DNA of 64,000 nt, from assembly GCF_001262505.1 (NCBI RefSeq), contig NZ_KQ410742.1, positions 62,001-126,000 on the forward strand. Reading direction: 5' to 3'. The notes under the pieces were generated by a model. That model did not search any database and had not been told where the DNA came from. It worked only from the letters and a program-made list of their open reading frames with translations. How positions within the stretch are numbered: the stretch's first letter is position 1; every line of letters begins with the position of its first letter. This document shows, one piece after another, positions 41,251 to 49,821 of this stretch. Source of the stretch: Shinella sp. SUS2. GTDB taxonomy: Bacteria > Pseudomonadota > Alphaproteobacteria > Rhizobiales > Rhizobiaceae. The translations under genes were made by a program, and so were the position numbers.

Positions 41251-41934
41251 ATGAGCCAGCTTCGCCGGAACTGGCGTCGCCTCGTGCTTATCGTCCTCGC
41301 CATCGTCGCGCTGCCCTATGTGCTGATCCTGCTCTACACGGTCGAATTCGTGCGGCCGGTTTCCACGCTGATGCTGCGCGATCTCGCGCTCCTGCGCGGC
41401 TACGACCGGCAGTGGGTGGACTTCGACGACATCTCACCCAATCTCGTGCAGGCCGTCATGATGTCCGAGGACGGCCAGTTCTGCCGCCATGGCGGGGTCG
41501 ACTGGGGCGAGATGCGCGCCGTCGTCAACGAGGCGCTGGCCGGTGAGCAGACCCGCGGCGCCAGCACAATCCCGATGCAGACGGCGAAAAACCTCTTCCT
41601 CTGGAACGGCCGCTCCTTCGTACGCAAGGCGATGGAACTGCCGCTTGCCGTCGCGGCAGACTTTGTCTGGAGCAAGAGGCGGCTGATGGAAATCTACCTC
41701 AACATCGCCGAATGGGGTCCCGGCATCTACGGCATCGAGGCCGCGGCGCAGCACCATTTCAAGGTACCGGCCGCCAAGCTCTCACGCCGGCAGGCCGCGC
41801 TTCTCGCCGTCTCGCTGCCGAACCCCTATGAGCGCAACGCCGGAAAACCGGGTCGTGGTCTGCAGCGTCTCGCCCGCCTCATCGAGCGGCGCGCCAGCCG
41901 ATCGGGCGAATATATCAAATGCCTTTATGAGTAG
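41251..41934 (+). CDS. mtgA: Monofunctional biosynthetic peptidoglycan transglycosylase
   Basis: The 227-residue GT51 enzyme has one N-terminal membrane segment (LVLIVLAIVALPYVLILLY), the catalytic MSEDGQFCRHGGVDW, GASTIPMQTAKNLFLW, KRRLMEIYLNIAEWGPGIYG and the last family block RRQAALLAVSLPNP. It polymerises lipid II glycan strands without a transpeptidase domain. ATG 41251 follows GAAGGA and gives the usual length; an upstream in-frame ATG at 41143 would add 36 charged residues. Confidence 0.93.
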   Translation: MSQLRRNWRRLVLIVLAIVALPYVLILLYTVEFVRPVSTLMLRDLALLRGYDRQWVDFDDISPNLVQAVMMSEDGQFCRHGGVDWGEMRAVVNEALAGEQTRGASTIPMQTAKNLFLWNGRSFVRKAMELPLAVAADFVWSKRRLMEIYLNIAEWGPGIYGIEAAAQHHFKVPAAKLSRRQAALLAVSLPNPYERNAGKPGRGLQRLARLIERRASRSGEYIKCLYE

Positions 41935-42008
41935 GTTCAGGCCTTTTCATTGGTGAATGCTCCGGTGAAGGCCTAGGGTCTGCGTCATCTCAGAAGCGCA
42001 GGAACACC

Positions 42009-42656
42009 ATGTCGAACCTCATCCTCTATGTCGGCAACAAGAACTATTCCTCCTGGTCCTTCCGGCCCTGGATCGCCATGGCGGCAGCCGGCGTGCCGTT
42101 CACGGACAAGGTCATCCCCTTCGACTTTCCCGCCGGCAACCCGGAATTCATCAAGATCTCGCCAAGCGGGAAGGTGCCGGTTCTGCACCACGGCGCGGTG
42201 CGGGTATGGGAATCGCTGGCGATCATCGAATATGTCGCCGAGCTCTTTCCCGACGCCGGCATCTGGCCAAAGGACGCCGCGGCACGGGCCGAAGCACGGG
42301 CGATATCGATGGAAATGCTCTCCGGCTTCCGCGCGCTGCGCAATGCCTGCCCGATGAACATCCGTCGCAAGCCGAGCGAAATCAAGCTGCCCGACGGCGT
42401 CATGGATGACGTCGCCCGCATCGAGACGATCTGGAAGACGGCGCTCGCGCGCTCCGGCGGACCGTTCCTGTTCGGCGCCTTTTCCGCCGCCGATGCGATG
42501 TATGCCCCGGTCGTCAACCGGTTCGAAGCCTATTGCCTGACCCGCGACGAAACCGTGCTGGCCTACATGGCGCGCATGAAGGCGCACCCGGCCTGGCAGA
42601 AGTGGCAGACGGCGGCGCTCGCCGAACCGTGGATCGTGCCCGAAGACGAGGCCTGA
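42009..42656 (+). CDS. Glutathione S-transferase family protein
   Basis: The 215-residue protein has the thioredoxin-like N-domain with NYSSWSFRPW (likely GSH-activating Ser/Tyr), SPSGKVPVLHHG with the cis-Pro, and ESLAIIEYVAE, followed by an all-helical C-domain. The SSWS motif is of the zeta/theta-like kind. Its substrate is unknown. It follows mtgA by 74 bases and precedes rpmF. Confidence 0.88.
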   Translation: MSNLILYVGNKNYSSWSFRPWIAMAAAGVPFTDKVIPFDFPAGNPEFIKISPSGKVPVLHHGAVRVWESLAIIEYVAELFPDAGIWPKDAAARAEARAISMEMLSGFRALRNACPMNIRRKPSEIKLPDGVMDDVARIETIWKTALARSGGPFLFGAFSAADAMYAPVVNRFEAYCLTRDETVLAYMARMKAHPAWQKWQTAALAEPWIVPEDEA

Positions 42657-42687
42657 CCGGCGGAATCGAAAAAAACCGCCCGGGGAC

Positions 42688-42716
42688 TGGTCAAGCGGGA
42701 TTTTGCTGTGTATAAG
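42688..42716 (+). promoter_or_regulatory. Predicted promoter of rpmF
   Basis: TGGTCA (42688-42693), a 17-base spacer and TATAAG (42711-42716) lie 88 bases before the rpmF start. The -10 is strong, the -35 weak. Confidence 0.45.
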
Positions 42717-42803
42717 CCGGCCCAATTTCCGAGATAAAGACATGTCCCTGTCGCCCATCCGGTGGCCTGTGGATGTGTTTGCCCGATAAGTGGAGTTAGT
42801 GAA

Positions 42804-42989
42804 ATGGCTGTACCGAAAAGAAAAACGAGCCCGTCCAAGCGCGGTATGCGCCGTTCCGCAGACGCTCTGAAGGGTTCGACCTACGTCGAAGACAAGAACT
42901 CGGGCGAACTGCGCCGTCCGCACCACATCGACCTGAAGACCGGCATGTACCGCGGTCGCCAGGTTCTGACGCCGAAGGAAAGCGCATAA
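42804..42989 (+). CDS. rpmF: 50S ribosomal protein L32
   Basis: The 61-residue protein MAVPKRKTSPSKRGMRRSAD is L32, a small protein at the peptidyl-transferase side of the large subunit. It lacks the zinc-binding cysteines of the C+ form, as is usual in this group. ATG 42804 was chosen by the universal MAVPK start. In rhizobia rpmF is commonly near mtgA, as here. Confidence 0.97.
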   Translation: MAVPKRKTSPSKRGMRRSADALKGSTYVEDKNSGELRRPHHIDLKTGMYRGRQVLTPKESA

Positions 42990-43015
42990 GCGTTTTCGGC
43001 ATCAGCTGAGATCAG

Positions 43016-43043
43016 GGGCCGGCTTGCCGGCCCTTTTCTTTTG
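43016..43043 (+). terminator. Rho-independent terminator of rpmF
   Basis: GGGCCGGC-TT-GCCGGCCC followed by TTTTCTTTT, 27 bases after the rpmF stop. The inner two pairs open to form a loop. Confidence 0.85.
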
Positions 43044-43160
43044 GCCAGACGTCCCGAAAGGCTTGGTCGACGACGCAGCGACATTTTCTTGTGCCAATTC
43101 TTGGGCTAAGAGGGCCATAGGGCCGCTCGTGCGAAGACGGCCGTTAGGAGACCGCCGCCC

Positions 43161-43568
43161 ATGCTTCTGGCCATACCGCTGCTGATCATCCCCTTCGCCC
43201 TCTACAACCTTGCCATGACCGGTCTCTTCGGCGATGGCGGCGTCGCCGTTCTCGACAGCGAGGTGATAGCGGTCAACATGCTGTCCGGCACGACCTGGAC
43301 GATGGCCTTCGGCGATCTCCTGATCCTCATCGCGCTCGTTCTGCTCTTCGTGGAAATCCTGAAGGCCACACGCCCGGGTTCGCGCGCGCTGCTCGATCAC
43401 ATGCTGTCGATGGTGCTGTTCGTGGTGTTTCTCGTCGAATTCCTGCTCGTGCAGGGCGCGGCGACACAAATCTTCTTCATCCTGATGACGATCACGTTCA
43501 TCGATGTCATCGCGGGTTTTGCCGTGTCGATCCGCACGGCGAGCCGAGACCTTTCGATCGGGCTGTAG
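43161..43568 (+). CDS. Small integral membrane protein, function unknown
   Basis: The 135-residue product has four hydrophobic segments (residues about 1-22, 40-65, 80-100 and 103-125) and few charged residues. The organisation is that of conserved rhizobial membrane proteins of unknown role that I cannot name. It lies between rpmF and the convergent phaR. ATG 43161 follows TAGGAGA. Confidence 0.7.
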   Translation: MLLAIPLLIIPFALYNLAMTGLFGDGGVAVLDSEVIAVNMLSGTTWTMAFGDLLILIALVLLFVEILKATRPGSRALLDHMLSMVLFVVFLVEFLLVQGAATQIFFILMTITFIDVIAGFAVSIRTASRDLSIGL

Positions 43569-43591
43569 CAGCGCGGGGCAAGCCCGCGCTG
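43569..43591. terminator. Hairpin between convergent genes
   Basis: A 9-bp stem (43569-43577 with 43583-43591) and the loop GCAAG begin right at the membrane-protein stop, followed by GGCCGGTTTT. It can serve the plus strand; the phaR stop lies ten bases further. Confidence 0.5.
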
Positions 43592-43601
43592 GCCGGTTTT
43601 C

Positions 43602-44180
43602 TCAGCTGAGATTGTCGAGTTTCGTCTGGAGCGCGCGCAACTGTTCCTTCAGCTCGTCGAGGTCCTTGGGCTCCGCCTTGCGGGTCTCCTTCGGCGGCGT
43701 CGCATTGGCGAAGGGCGAGAACATCTTCATCGCCTGCTGGAACATTTCCGTGTTGCGCCGCGTCGTCTCCTCGATCAGCGCCATCGGCACCTGCAGGTTC
43801 TTGCCGAGCGGCGTATCTCCAAACGTCTTGTTGATCTGTTCGCGCATCTGCGACTGCTGCTCGGTGAAGGCCTGCATGGAGTGCTCGAGATAGCTCGGCA
43901 CCACCATCTGCATCTGATCGCCATAATAGGAGATCAACTGACGGAGGAACGAGATGGGCAAAAGCGTGTTGCCGGTCTTCGATTCCTGCTCGAAAATGAT
44001 CTGCGTCAGTACGGAATGGGTGATGTCCTCGCCGGATTTGGCATCCTGCACGATGAATTCCTCGCCCTTCTTCACCATGACCGCGAGATCGTCCAGCGTC
44101 ACATAGGTGCTCGTGCCCGTGTTGTAGAGCCGCCGGTTCGCATATTTCTTGATGACGATCTGACCGTCGTTCCTGGCCAT
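43602..44180 (-). CDS. phaR: Polyhydroxyalkanoate synthesis repressor PhaR
   Basis: The 192-residue protein begins IVIKKYANRRLYNTGTSTYV, the PHB/PHA accumulation regulator DNA-binding domain, followed by a PHA-binding segment (VPSYLEHSMQAFTEQQ) and a Pro-rich, coiled-coil tail. PhaR represses phasin and PHB genes and is released by binding to nascent PHA granules. It is divergent from phaAB with 291 bases between them; TGC-rich near-palindromes around 44268-44282 (ATGCTGCGCAACAT) are possible binding sites. Confidence 0.94.
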   Translation of the reverse strand: MARNDGQIVIKKYANRRLYNTGTSTYVTLDDLAVMVKKGEEFIVQDAKSGEDITHSVLTQIIFEQESKTGNTLLPISFLRQLISYYGDQMQMVVPSYLEHSMQAFTEQQSQMREQINKTFGDTPLGKNLQVPMALIEETTRRNTEMFQQAMKMFSPFANATPPKETRKAEPKDLDELKEQLRALQTKLDNLS

Positions 44181-44471
44181 TAGGGTCTCCTCATCCCCGT
44201 ATTTCCATTTCTTTTTTGGTCCTCGCGAGTATCGGCAAAAAGACGCGCGCTGACAATCGAATTGTGCGATGCGGCGAGCAATGCTGCGCAACATGGATTT
44301 TCATGCTGCACGCCGCTTCCATGAAATTTTAGCGGCGCCGGATATCCCGTTTGACTCTCCCCCTCCGCTTTGCCAGTTTTGATTTCGGGAGAACCGCCAC
44401 GCTCGCGCCGTTCGTGCGCCGGGCCTGGTTCCAAGGCCGACCGCAAGGTTGTCAGAACTGAGGAAGCACAT

Positions 44472-45653
44472 ATGAGCACCCCATCCATCGTCATCGCCAG
44501 CGCCGGCCGCACCGCGGTCGGATCCTTCAATGGAGCCTTCGCCAACACGCCTGCCCATGAGCTCGGGGCGACGGTCATTTCGGCGGTTCTGGAGCGCGCG
44601 GGCGTGGCAGCGGGCGAGGTGAACGAGGTGATCCTCGGCCAGGTCCTGCCGGCCGGTGAAGGCCAGAACCCGGCCCGCCAGGCTGCCATGAAGGCCGGCA
44701 TTCCGCAGGAAGCGACCGCGTGGGGCATGAACCAGCTCTGCGGTTCGGGTCTGCGCGCCGTCGCGCTCGGCATGCAGCAGATCGCCACGGGCGATGCCGG
44801 CATCATCGTTGCCGGCGGCATGGAATCCATGTCGATGGCGCCGCATTGCGCGCATCTGCGCGGCGGCGTGAAGATGGGCGATTTCAAGATGATCGACACG
44901 ATGATCAAGGACGGCCTGACCGACGCCTTCTACGGCTACCACATGGGCATCACCGCCGAAAACGTCGCCAGGCAGTGGCAGCTTTCGCGCGACGAGCAGG
45001 ACGTCTTCGCCGTCGCCTCGCAGAACAAGGCCGAGGCCGCGCAGAAGGAAGGCCGCTTCAAGGACGAGATCGTTCCCTTCATCGTCAAGGGCCGCAAGGG
45101 TGACGTCAGCGTCGATGCCGACGAGTATATCCGTCATGGGGCGACGCTCGAATCGATGGCCAAGCTTCGCCCCGCCTTCGACAAGGAAGGCACCGTGACC
45201 GCCGCCAACGCCTCCGGCCTCAACGACGGCGCCGCTGCCGCGCTCCTGATGAGCGAAGCGGAAGCCGCGCGCCGTGGCATCCAGCCGCTCGCCCGCATCG
45301 TCTCCTGGGCAACGGCCGGCGTCGACCCGAAGATCATGGGCACCGGCCCGATCCCGGCCTCCCGCAAGGCGCTCGAGCGCGCCGGCTGGAAAATCGGCGA
45401 TCTCGATCTTGTGGAAGCCAACGAAGCCTTCGCGGCCCAGGCCTGCGCGGTCAACAAGGACCTTGGCTGGGATCCGTCCATCGTCAATGTCAACGGCGGC
45501 GCCATTGCCATTGGTCACCCGATCGGCGCGTCGGGCGCCCGCATCCTCAACACGCTGCTCTTCGAAATGAAGCGCCGCGGCGCAAAGAAGGGCCTTGCCA
45601 CGCTTTGCATCGGCGGCGGCATGGGCGTGGCGATGTGCGTTGAGAGCATGTAA
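44472..45653 (+). CDS. phaA: Acetyl-CoA C-acetyltransferase (beta-ketothiolase)
   Basis: The 393-residue thiolase has the acyl Cys in NQLCGSGLRAV, the GHP motif with the catalytic His in AIAIGHPIGASGARI, and the second Cys in LCIGGGMGVAM. It condenses two acetyl-CoA molecules at the start of PHB synthesis. It is followed by phaB and divergent from phaR, the usual rhizobial arrangement; phaC is elsewhere. ATG 44472 follows TGAGGAAG. The 291-base gap before it holds no other gene. Confidence 0.96.
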   Translation: MSTPSIVIASAGRTAVGSFNGAFANTPAHELGATVISAVLERAGVAAGEVNEVILGQVLPAGEGQNPARQAAMKAGIPQEATAWGMNQLCGSGLRAVALGMQQIATGDAGIIVAGGMESMSMAPHCAHLRGGVKMGDFKMIDTMIKDGLTDAFYGYHMGITAENVARQWQLSRDEQDVFAVASQNKAEAAQKEGRFKDEIVPFIVKGRKGDVSVDADEYIRHGATLESMAKLRPAFDKEGTVTAANASGLNDGAAAALLMSEAEAARRGIQPLARIVSWATAGVDPKIMGTGPIPASRKALERAGWKIGDLDLVEANEAFAAQACAVNKDLGWDPSIVNVNGGAIAIGHPIGASGARILNTLLFEMKRRGAKKGLATLCIGGGMGVAMCVESM

Positions 45654-45739
45654 GCATCAGCTTACGGGCTGCTTTGCCATGACCTGCCGCCGGCAGGGCG
45701 ACGGGTCGACTCAAAAACAGTTCTAGGGGAGTGAGCCAC

Positions 45740-46465
45740 ATGAGCAGGGTAGCATTGGTAACGGGTGGGTCGCGGGGCATCGGCGCTGCCATTTCGGTAG
45801 CGCTGAAGGCGGCCGGCTACAAGGTGGCTGCAAGTTATGCCGGCAATGACGATGCCGCGAACGCCTTCAAGGCGGAGACCGGCATTCCGGTCTACAAATG
45901 GGATGTCGCGAGCTACGAGGCCTGCGTCGAAGGCATCGGCAAGGTCGAGGCCGACCTCGGCCCGGTGGACATCCTCGTCAACAATGCGGGTATCACCAAG
46001 GATGCGATGTTCCACAAGATGACGCCGGAGCAGTGGGGCGCGGTCATCAACACCAACCTCACCGGCCTCTTCAACATGACCCATCCGGTCTGGACCGGCA
46101 TGCGCGACCGCAGCTTCGGCCGCGTCATCAACATTTCCTCGATCAACGGCCAGAAGGGCCAGATGGGCCAGGCGAACTATTCCGCCGCCAAGGCCGGTGA
46201 CCTCGGCTTCACCAAGGCGCTCGCCCAGGAAGGCGCCGCAAAGGGCATTACGGTCAACGCCATATGCCCCGGCTATATCGGTACGGAAATGGTGCGCGCC
46301 ATCCCGGAAAAGGTGCTGAACGAGCGGATCATCCCGCAGATCCCCGTCGGCCGCCTCGGCGAGCCGGACGAGATCGCCCGCATCGTCGTCTTCCTCGCTT
46401 CCGACGACGCCGGCTTCATCACCGGCTCGACCATCTCGGCGAATGGCGGCCAGTTCTTCGTCTGA
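45740..46465 (+). CDS. phaB: Acetoacetyl-CoA reductase
   Basis: The 241-residue SDR has TGGSRGIGAAI (NADPH site), NNAGI, catalytic Ser in NISSINGQKGQ, YSAAKAG (Tyr-x-x-x-Lys), and the PhaB-type active-site stretch. It reduces acetoacetyl-CoA to (R)-3-hydroxybutyryl-CoA. ATG 45740 with AGGGGAG upstream is preferred to GTG 45731, nine bases before. It is 86 bases behind phaA and ends with a terminator. Confidence 0.95.
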   Translation: MSRVALVTGGSRGIGAAISVALKAAGYKVAASYAGNDDAANAFKAETGIPVYKWDVASYEACVEGIGKVEADLGPVDILVNNAGITKDAMFHKMTPEQWGAVINTNLTGLFNMTHPVWTGMRDRSFGRVINISSINGQKGQMGQANYSAAKAGDLGFTKALAQEGAAKGITVNAICPGYIGTEMVRAIPEKVLNERIIPQIPVGRLGEPDEIARIVVFLASDDAGFITGSTISANGGQFFV

Positions 46466-46487
46466 CCGGCCTTTCGGCAAACGGAAC

Positions 46488-46511
46488 ACGGCGCCTTCGG
46501 GCGCCGTTTTC
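46488..46511 (+). terminator. Rho-independent terminator of phaAB
   Basis: ACGGCGCC-TTCG-GGCGCCGT followed by TTTTC, 22 bases after the phaB stop; the TTCG tetraloop is very stable. Confidence 0.85.
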
Positions 46512-46542
46512 TATGGTAGAGTGCGGAGAAGGAGACGACGCC

Positions 46543-46851
46543 ATGAAACAGGAAAAGCTCGACGACGCGGCGATCGCCGAAGCGCTGGCAAGTCTTGACG
46601 GCTGGGCCCGATCGGAAGACGGCATCGCCATCGAGAGGAAATTCAAGTTCGCATCGTTCCGCGAGGCGTTCGGTTTCATGACCGAGGGGGCGCTCGCAGC
46701 GGAAAAATTCAACCATCACCCTGAATGGTTCAACGTCTACAACCGCGTCGAGGTGCGGTTGACGAACCATGATGCGGGCGGACTGACGGAGCTGGACTTC
46801 AAGCTGGCGACCGCAATGGACAAGGCGGCGGCTCTGCGCACGAAGAGTTGA
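46543..46851 (+). CDS. phhB: 4a-hydroxytetrahydrobiopterin dehydratase (PCD/DCoH)
   Basis: The 102-residue protein has the PCD active-site stretch EKFNHHPEWFNVYNRVEV with the catalytic His pair, and matches the usual length of about 100. It dehydrates the carbinolamine formed in aromatic hydroxylation, or acts in molybdopterin-related chemistry where no hydroxylase is present. ATG 46543 follows GAAGGAGA. No phenylalanine hydroxylase gene is adjacent. Confidence 0.9.
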   Translation: MKQEKLDDAAIAEALASLDGWARSEDGIAIERKFKFASFREAFGFMTEGALAAEKFNHHPEWFNVYNRVEVRLTNHDAGGLTELDFKLATAMDKAAALRTKS

Positions 46852-46922
46852 AGACCCGTGAAGCCGTTCCCATATGTTTCGCGCCGGGTTTTTCCGGCAT
46901 CGCCACCTGAAGGAGGCCATGC

Positions 46923-47312
46923 ATGGATGACGTGAAGATCGGCGAGATCCTTCTGCCGGGAGATGAGGACGAGCAGGAGCGTCAGGAGGGCCGCGTGAAG
47001 AAGCGGTTCTGGCCGGTCCTCAAGCGTGCAATGCGGCAGGTGCCGTTCTCCCGCGATCTCGTCGCCGCCTACTATTGCGCCCTGGATTCCCGCACGCCGA
47101 CCAAGGTTCGCGGCATCCTGCTCGCTGCGCTCGCCTATTTCGTGCTGCCGCTCGACGGCGTACCCGATTTCTTCGCTCTCGTCGGCTTTTCCGACGACAT
47201 CGCCGTGTTGACGGCCGCCTTCGCCGCCATCCGCGGACATATCCGCGAAGACCACTATGTGGCTGCAGACAAGGCTCTTGCGGACGAGCCGGACGCACAG
47301 CCGGCTGGCTGA
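46923..47312 (+). CDS. YkvA-family (DUF1232) membrane protein
   Basis: The 129-residue product has the DUF1232 core: DSRTPTKVRGILLAALAYFVLPLDGVPDF with the PxDxxPD pattern and a hydrophobic helix pair, then FSDDIAVL. The role of YkvA proteins is unknown. The first 30 residues are acidic. It follows phhB by 71 bases. Confidence 0.85.
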   Translation: MDDVKIGEILLPGDEDEQERQEGRVKKRFWPVLKRAMRQVPFSRDLVAAYYCALDSRTPTKVRGILLAALAYFVLPLDGVPDFFALVGFSDDIAVLTAAFAAIRGHIREDHYVAADKALADEPDAQPAG

Positions 47313-47730
47313 GCCTCCCGCTGCAGCCCTTGCCGTTCTCGACCCAAGGGCGAGAAGTCAAATTCTTGCCCTATTCCTTATGCCTTAAATGGCTTCGACA
47401 GGTTCAATCTCACCACATGGGGACTGGGCACGCCCGCCGTTCTCGGCACTTCCCGCAAAAAGGCTCGGCAGCTTTGCATGCGGAGTTGTGCCGACGAAGA
47501 ACGACAGTGTCTTTGCGAATGGCAAAAACACCTGAAAGGCAGCGGCGTGTTTCGACGCAAATTTGTCCCGGTGCGGCGCGGAAGACCTTAGTAAAATGCG
47601 TGCATGTTGACGGTTTGGTAACCTGAATTAAGTCAAAATAAATCAAATCGTCATCATGCGTGGCCGACACCGGCATCGAAGGCGCCGCCTTCGGCCGGGC
47701 AATCACTGGCAAGACAACCGGCAGGAAAAC
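47313..47730 (+). other. Long intergenic region before ialB
   Basis: This 418-base gap has no gene I can support. Its first part holds a near-palindrome TTCTCGACCC/GGGCGAGAA near 47337-47357. Towards the end it turns AT-rich (47605-47655), with TTGACG at 47607 and the strongest candidate promoter region for ialB. The leader of ialB would be about 80 bases. Confidence 0.4.
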
Positions 47731-48234
47731 ATGTTCGTAAGAAAGCTCGCAACCGCACTCGCCCTCGTCGTCGTGACCGCAGGCGTTGCCTCGGCCCAGT
47801 CGCCGACGCGCATTCAGCAGTTCAATGCCTGGGGCGCCTATTCCTACCAGGCGAACGGTGGCAAGGTCTGCTACGTGCTGTCGGTGCCGAAGGAAAAGAA
47901 CCCGGCCGGCGTAGACCACGGCGACGTGTTCTTCCTCGTCTCGCAGCGCCCGGGCCAGAACATCAGCTACGAACCGCAGGCGATGATGGGCTATCCGCTG
48001 CAGGAAGCCTCCAAGGTCAACGTCGTCATCGACGGCCGCACCTTCGTGATGTTCACCAAGGGCAACTCGGCCTGGGTGGAGAACGCCGCCGAAGAGCCGG
48101 CCCTCGTCGCCGCCATGAAGGGCGGCAAGGACATGCGGGTCGAGGCGAAATCCCGCCGTGGCACGGGCACGTCCTACTCCTACTCGCTGTCCGGCATTTC
48201 CGCGGCGCTGAAGCAGATCGAAAGCTGCCGCTGA
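47731..48234 (+). CDS. ialB: Invasion-associated locus B (IalB) family protein
   Basis: The 167-residue protein has a signal peptide (FVRKLATALALVVVTAGVAS, cut after SAQ) and the IalB domain (WGAYSYQANGGKVCYVL ... GRTFVMFTKGNSAWVEN), with paired cysteines at VCYVL and near the C-terminus (ESCR). IalB was named from Bartonella, where it aids erythrocyte invasion; in free-living rhizobia its role in the periplasm is not known. ATG 47731 follows AGGAAAA. A terminator follows. Confidence 0.9.
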   Translation: MFVRKLATALALVVVTAGVASAQSPTRIQQFNAWGAYSYQANGGKVCYVLSVPKEKNPAGVDHGDVFFLVSQRPGQNISYEPQAMMGYPLQEASKVNVVIDGRTFVMFTKGNSAWVENAAEEPALVAAMKGGKDMRVEAKSRRGTGTSYSYSLSGISAALKQIESCR

Positions 48235-48256
48235 GTCTCGAGGCGGATAGAAACCG

Positions 48257-48290
48257 AAAAGGCCGGCGCCCTCGCCGGCCTTTTCGTTTG
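48257..48290 (+). terminator. Rho-independent terminator of ialB
   Basis: AAAAGGCCGGCG-CCCT-CGCCGGCCTTTTC, a 12-bp stem ending in a T run, 22 bases after the ialB stop. Confidence 0.88.
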
Positions 48291-48461
48291 CACAACCGGG
48301 CGGGCAGGTGACTTTGCGCCGGAACAGTGCTAAAGGGCCGGCAACTGGGCCTTGCGCCGCATCGAGCGGCACCGGCAGGCCCGCAATGAACTTCTGTCGA
48401 GCATGGACCGCTTGTGGCGCAAAAGCCTGCGCCGGCGTGCCCTGTTCTTGAGGATGACCCG

Positions 48462-49703
48462 ATGGCTGCAAGCATGGACTTTCTCAACACGGCCGAGCCC
48501 GTCAAGGCGCCGGCCATCCGCACCCTTCCCGCCGCCGAAAAGCCGTCGCTGATCGGCCTCACACGCGAGGAGATGGGCCGGGCGCTCGTCGAAAAAGGCG
48601 TCAACGAGCGCCAGGTGAAGATGCGCGTCAGCCAGCTCTGGCACTGGCTCTATGTACGCGGCGTCTCCGATTTCGACGACATGACCAATGTCTCCAAGGA
48701 CATGCGCGAAATGCTGAAGACGCATTTCACCATTGCCCGTCCCGAGATCGTCGACGAGCAGATTTCCAGCGATGGCACACGCAAGTGGCTCTTGCGCTTT
48801 CCCCCGCGCGGTGCAGGCCGGCCGGTGGAGATCGAAACCGTCTACATTCCCGAGGAAGGCCGCGGCACGCTCTGCATTTCCAGCCAGGTCGGCTGCACGC
48901 TCACCTGCTCCTTCTGTCATACCGGCACGCAGAAGCTGGTGCGCAACCTGACATCGGAGGAAATTCTCTCGCAGTTGCTACTCGCCCGCGACCGGCTGGG
49001 CGACTTCCCGGACCGTGACACGCCGGCCGGCGCCATCGTTCCGGCGGAAGGCCGCAAGGTCTCCAACATCGTCATGATGGGTATGGGCGAGCCGCTCTAC
49101 AATTTCGAAAGCGTCAAGACCGCGCTGCTGATCGCCACCGACGGCGACGGCCTGTCGCTCTCCAAGCGCCGGGTGACGCTGTCGACCTCGGGCATCGTGC
49201 CGGAAATCTATCGCACCGGCTCGGAAATCGGCGTCATGCTGGCGATTTCGCTGCATGCCGTGCGCGACGACCTGCGCGACATGCTGGTGCCGATCAACAA
49301 GAAGTACCCGCTGAAGGAGCTGCTCGACGCCTGCCGCGCCTATCCGAGCCTGTCGAATGCCCGGCGCATCACCTTCGAATATGTGATGCTGAAGGACGTC
49401 AACGACACGCTGGAGGACGCCAAACTGCTGATCCAGCTGCTGAAGGGCATTCCTGCGAAGATCAACCTCATCCCCTTCAACCCCTGGCCGGGCACCAACT
49501 ACCAGTGTTCCGACTGGGAGCAGATCGAGCGCTTTGCCGACTTCATCAACCAGGCCGGTTATGCTTCGCCGATCCGCACCCCGCGCGGCCGCGACATCCT
49601 CGCTGCCTGCGGCCAGCTGAAATCGGAATCCGAGCGTATGCGCAAGGTCGATCGCATGGCGTTCGAGGCGATGATGATCGTCGGGCACGGCGAGGACGAC
49701 TGA
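48462..49703 (+). CDS. rlmN: 23S rRNA/tRNA adenine-C2 methyltransferase RlmN
   Basis: The 413-residue radical SAM enzyme has the CxxxCxxC cluster in GCTLTCSFCHTG, MGMGEPLYNF, the SAM-contact ISLHAVRDDLRDMLVPIN, and the C-terminal Cys in ILAACGQL that forms the methyl-transfer adduct. It methylates A2503 of 23S rRNA and A37 of some tRNAs. ATG 48462 gives the usual N-terminus; 48474 is also possible. Confidence 0.96.
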   Translation: MAASMDFLNTAEPVKAPAIRTLPAAEKPSLIGLTREEMGRALVEKGVNERQVKMRVSQLWHWLYVRGVSDFDDMTNVSKDMREMLKTHFTIARPEIVDEQISSDGTRKWLLRFPPRGAGRPVEIETVYIPEEGRGTLCISSQVGCTLTCSFCHTGTQKLVRNLTSEEILSQLLLARDRLGDFPDRDTPAGAIVPAEGRKVSNIVMMGMGEPLYNFESVKTALLIATDGDGLSLSKRRVTLSTSGIVPEIYRTGSEIGVMLAISLHAVRDDLRDMLVPINKKYPLKELLDACRAYPSLSNARRITFEYVMLKDVNDTLEDAKLLIQLLKGIPAKINLIPFNPWPGTNYQCSDWEQIERFADFINQAGYASPIRTPRGRDILAACGQLKSESERMRKVDRMAFEAMMIVGHGEDD

Positions 49704-49821
49704 AAGCCGTCCCGCCGCGGCTTCCTATCAGAAATTGTGATTGATGAAGCCGATTCCGAGAATTGATTTGAAGGCCCGTTTTGCCTAGAAACAGCCTAAA
49801 ATCATTCTAGGGAGACCATCC

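Noticed and set aside
47605..47655. CtrA-like site TTAA-N7-TAAA before ialB
   Set aside because: Only one half-site fits the TTAA-N7-TTAA consensus; AT-rich DNA makes chance matches likely.
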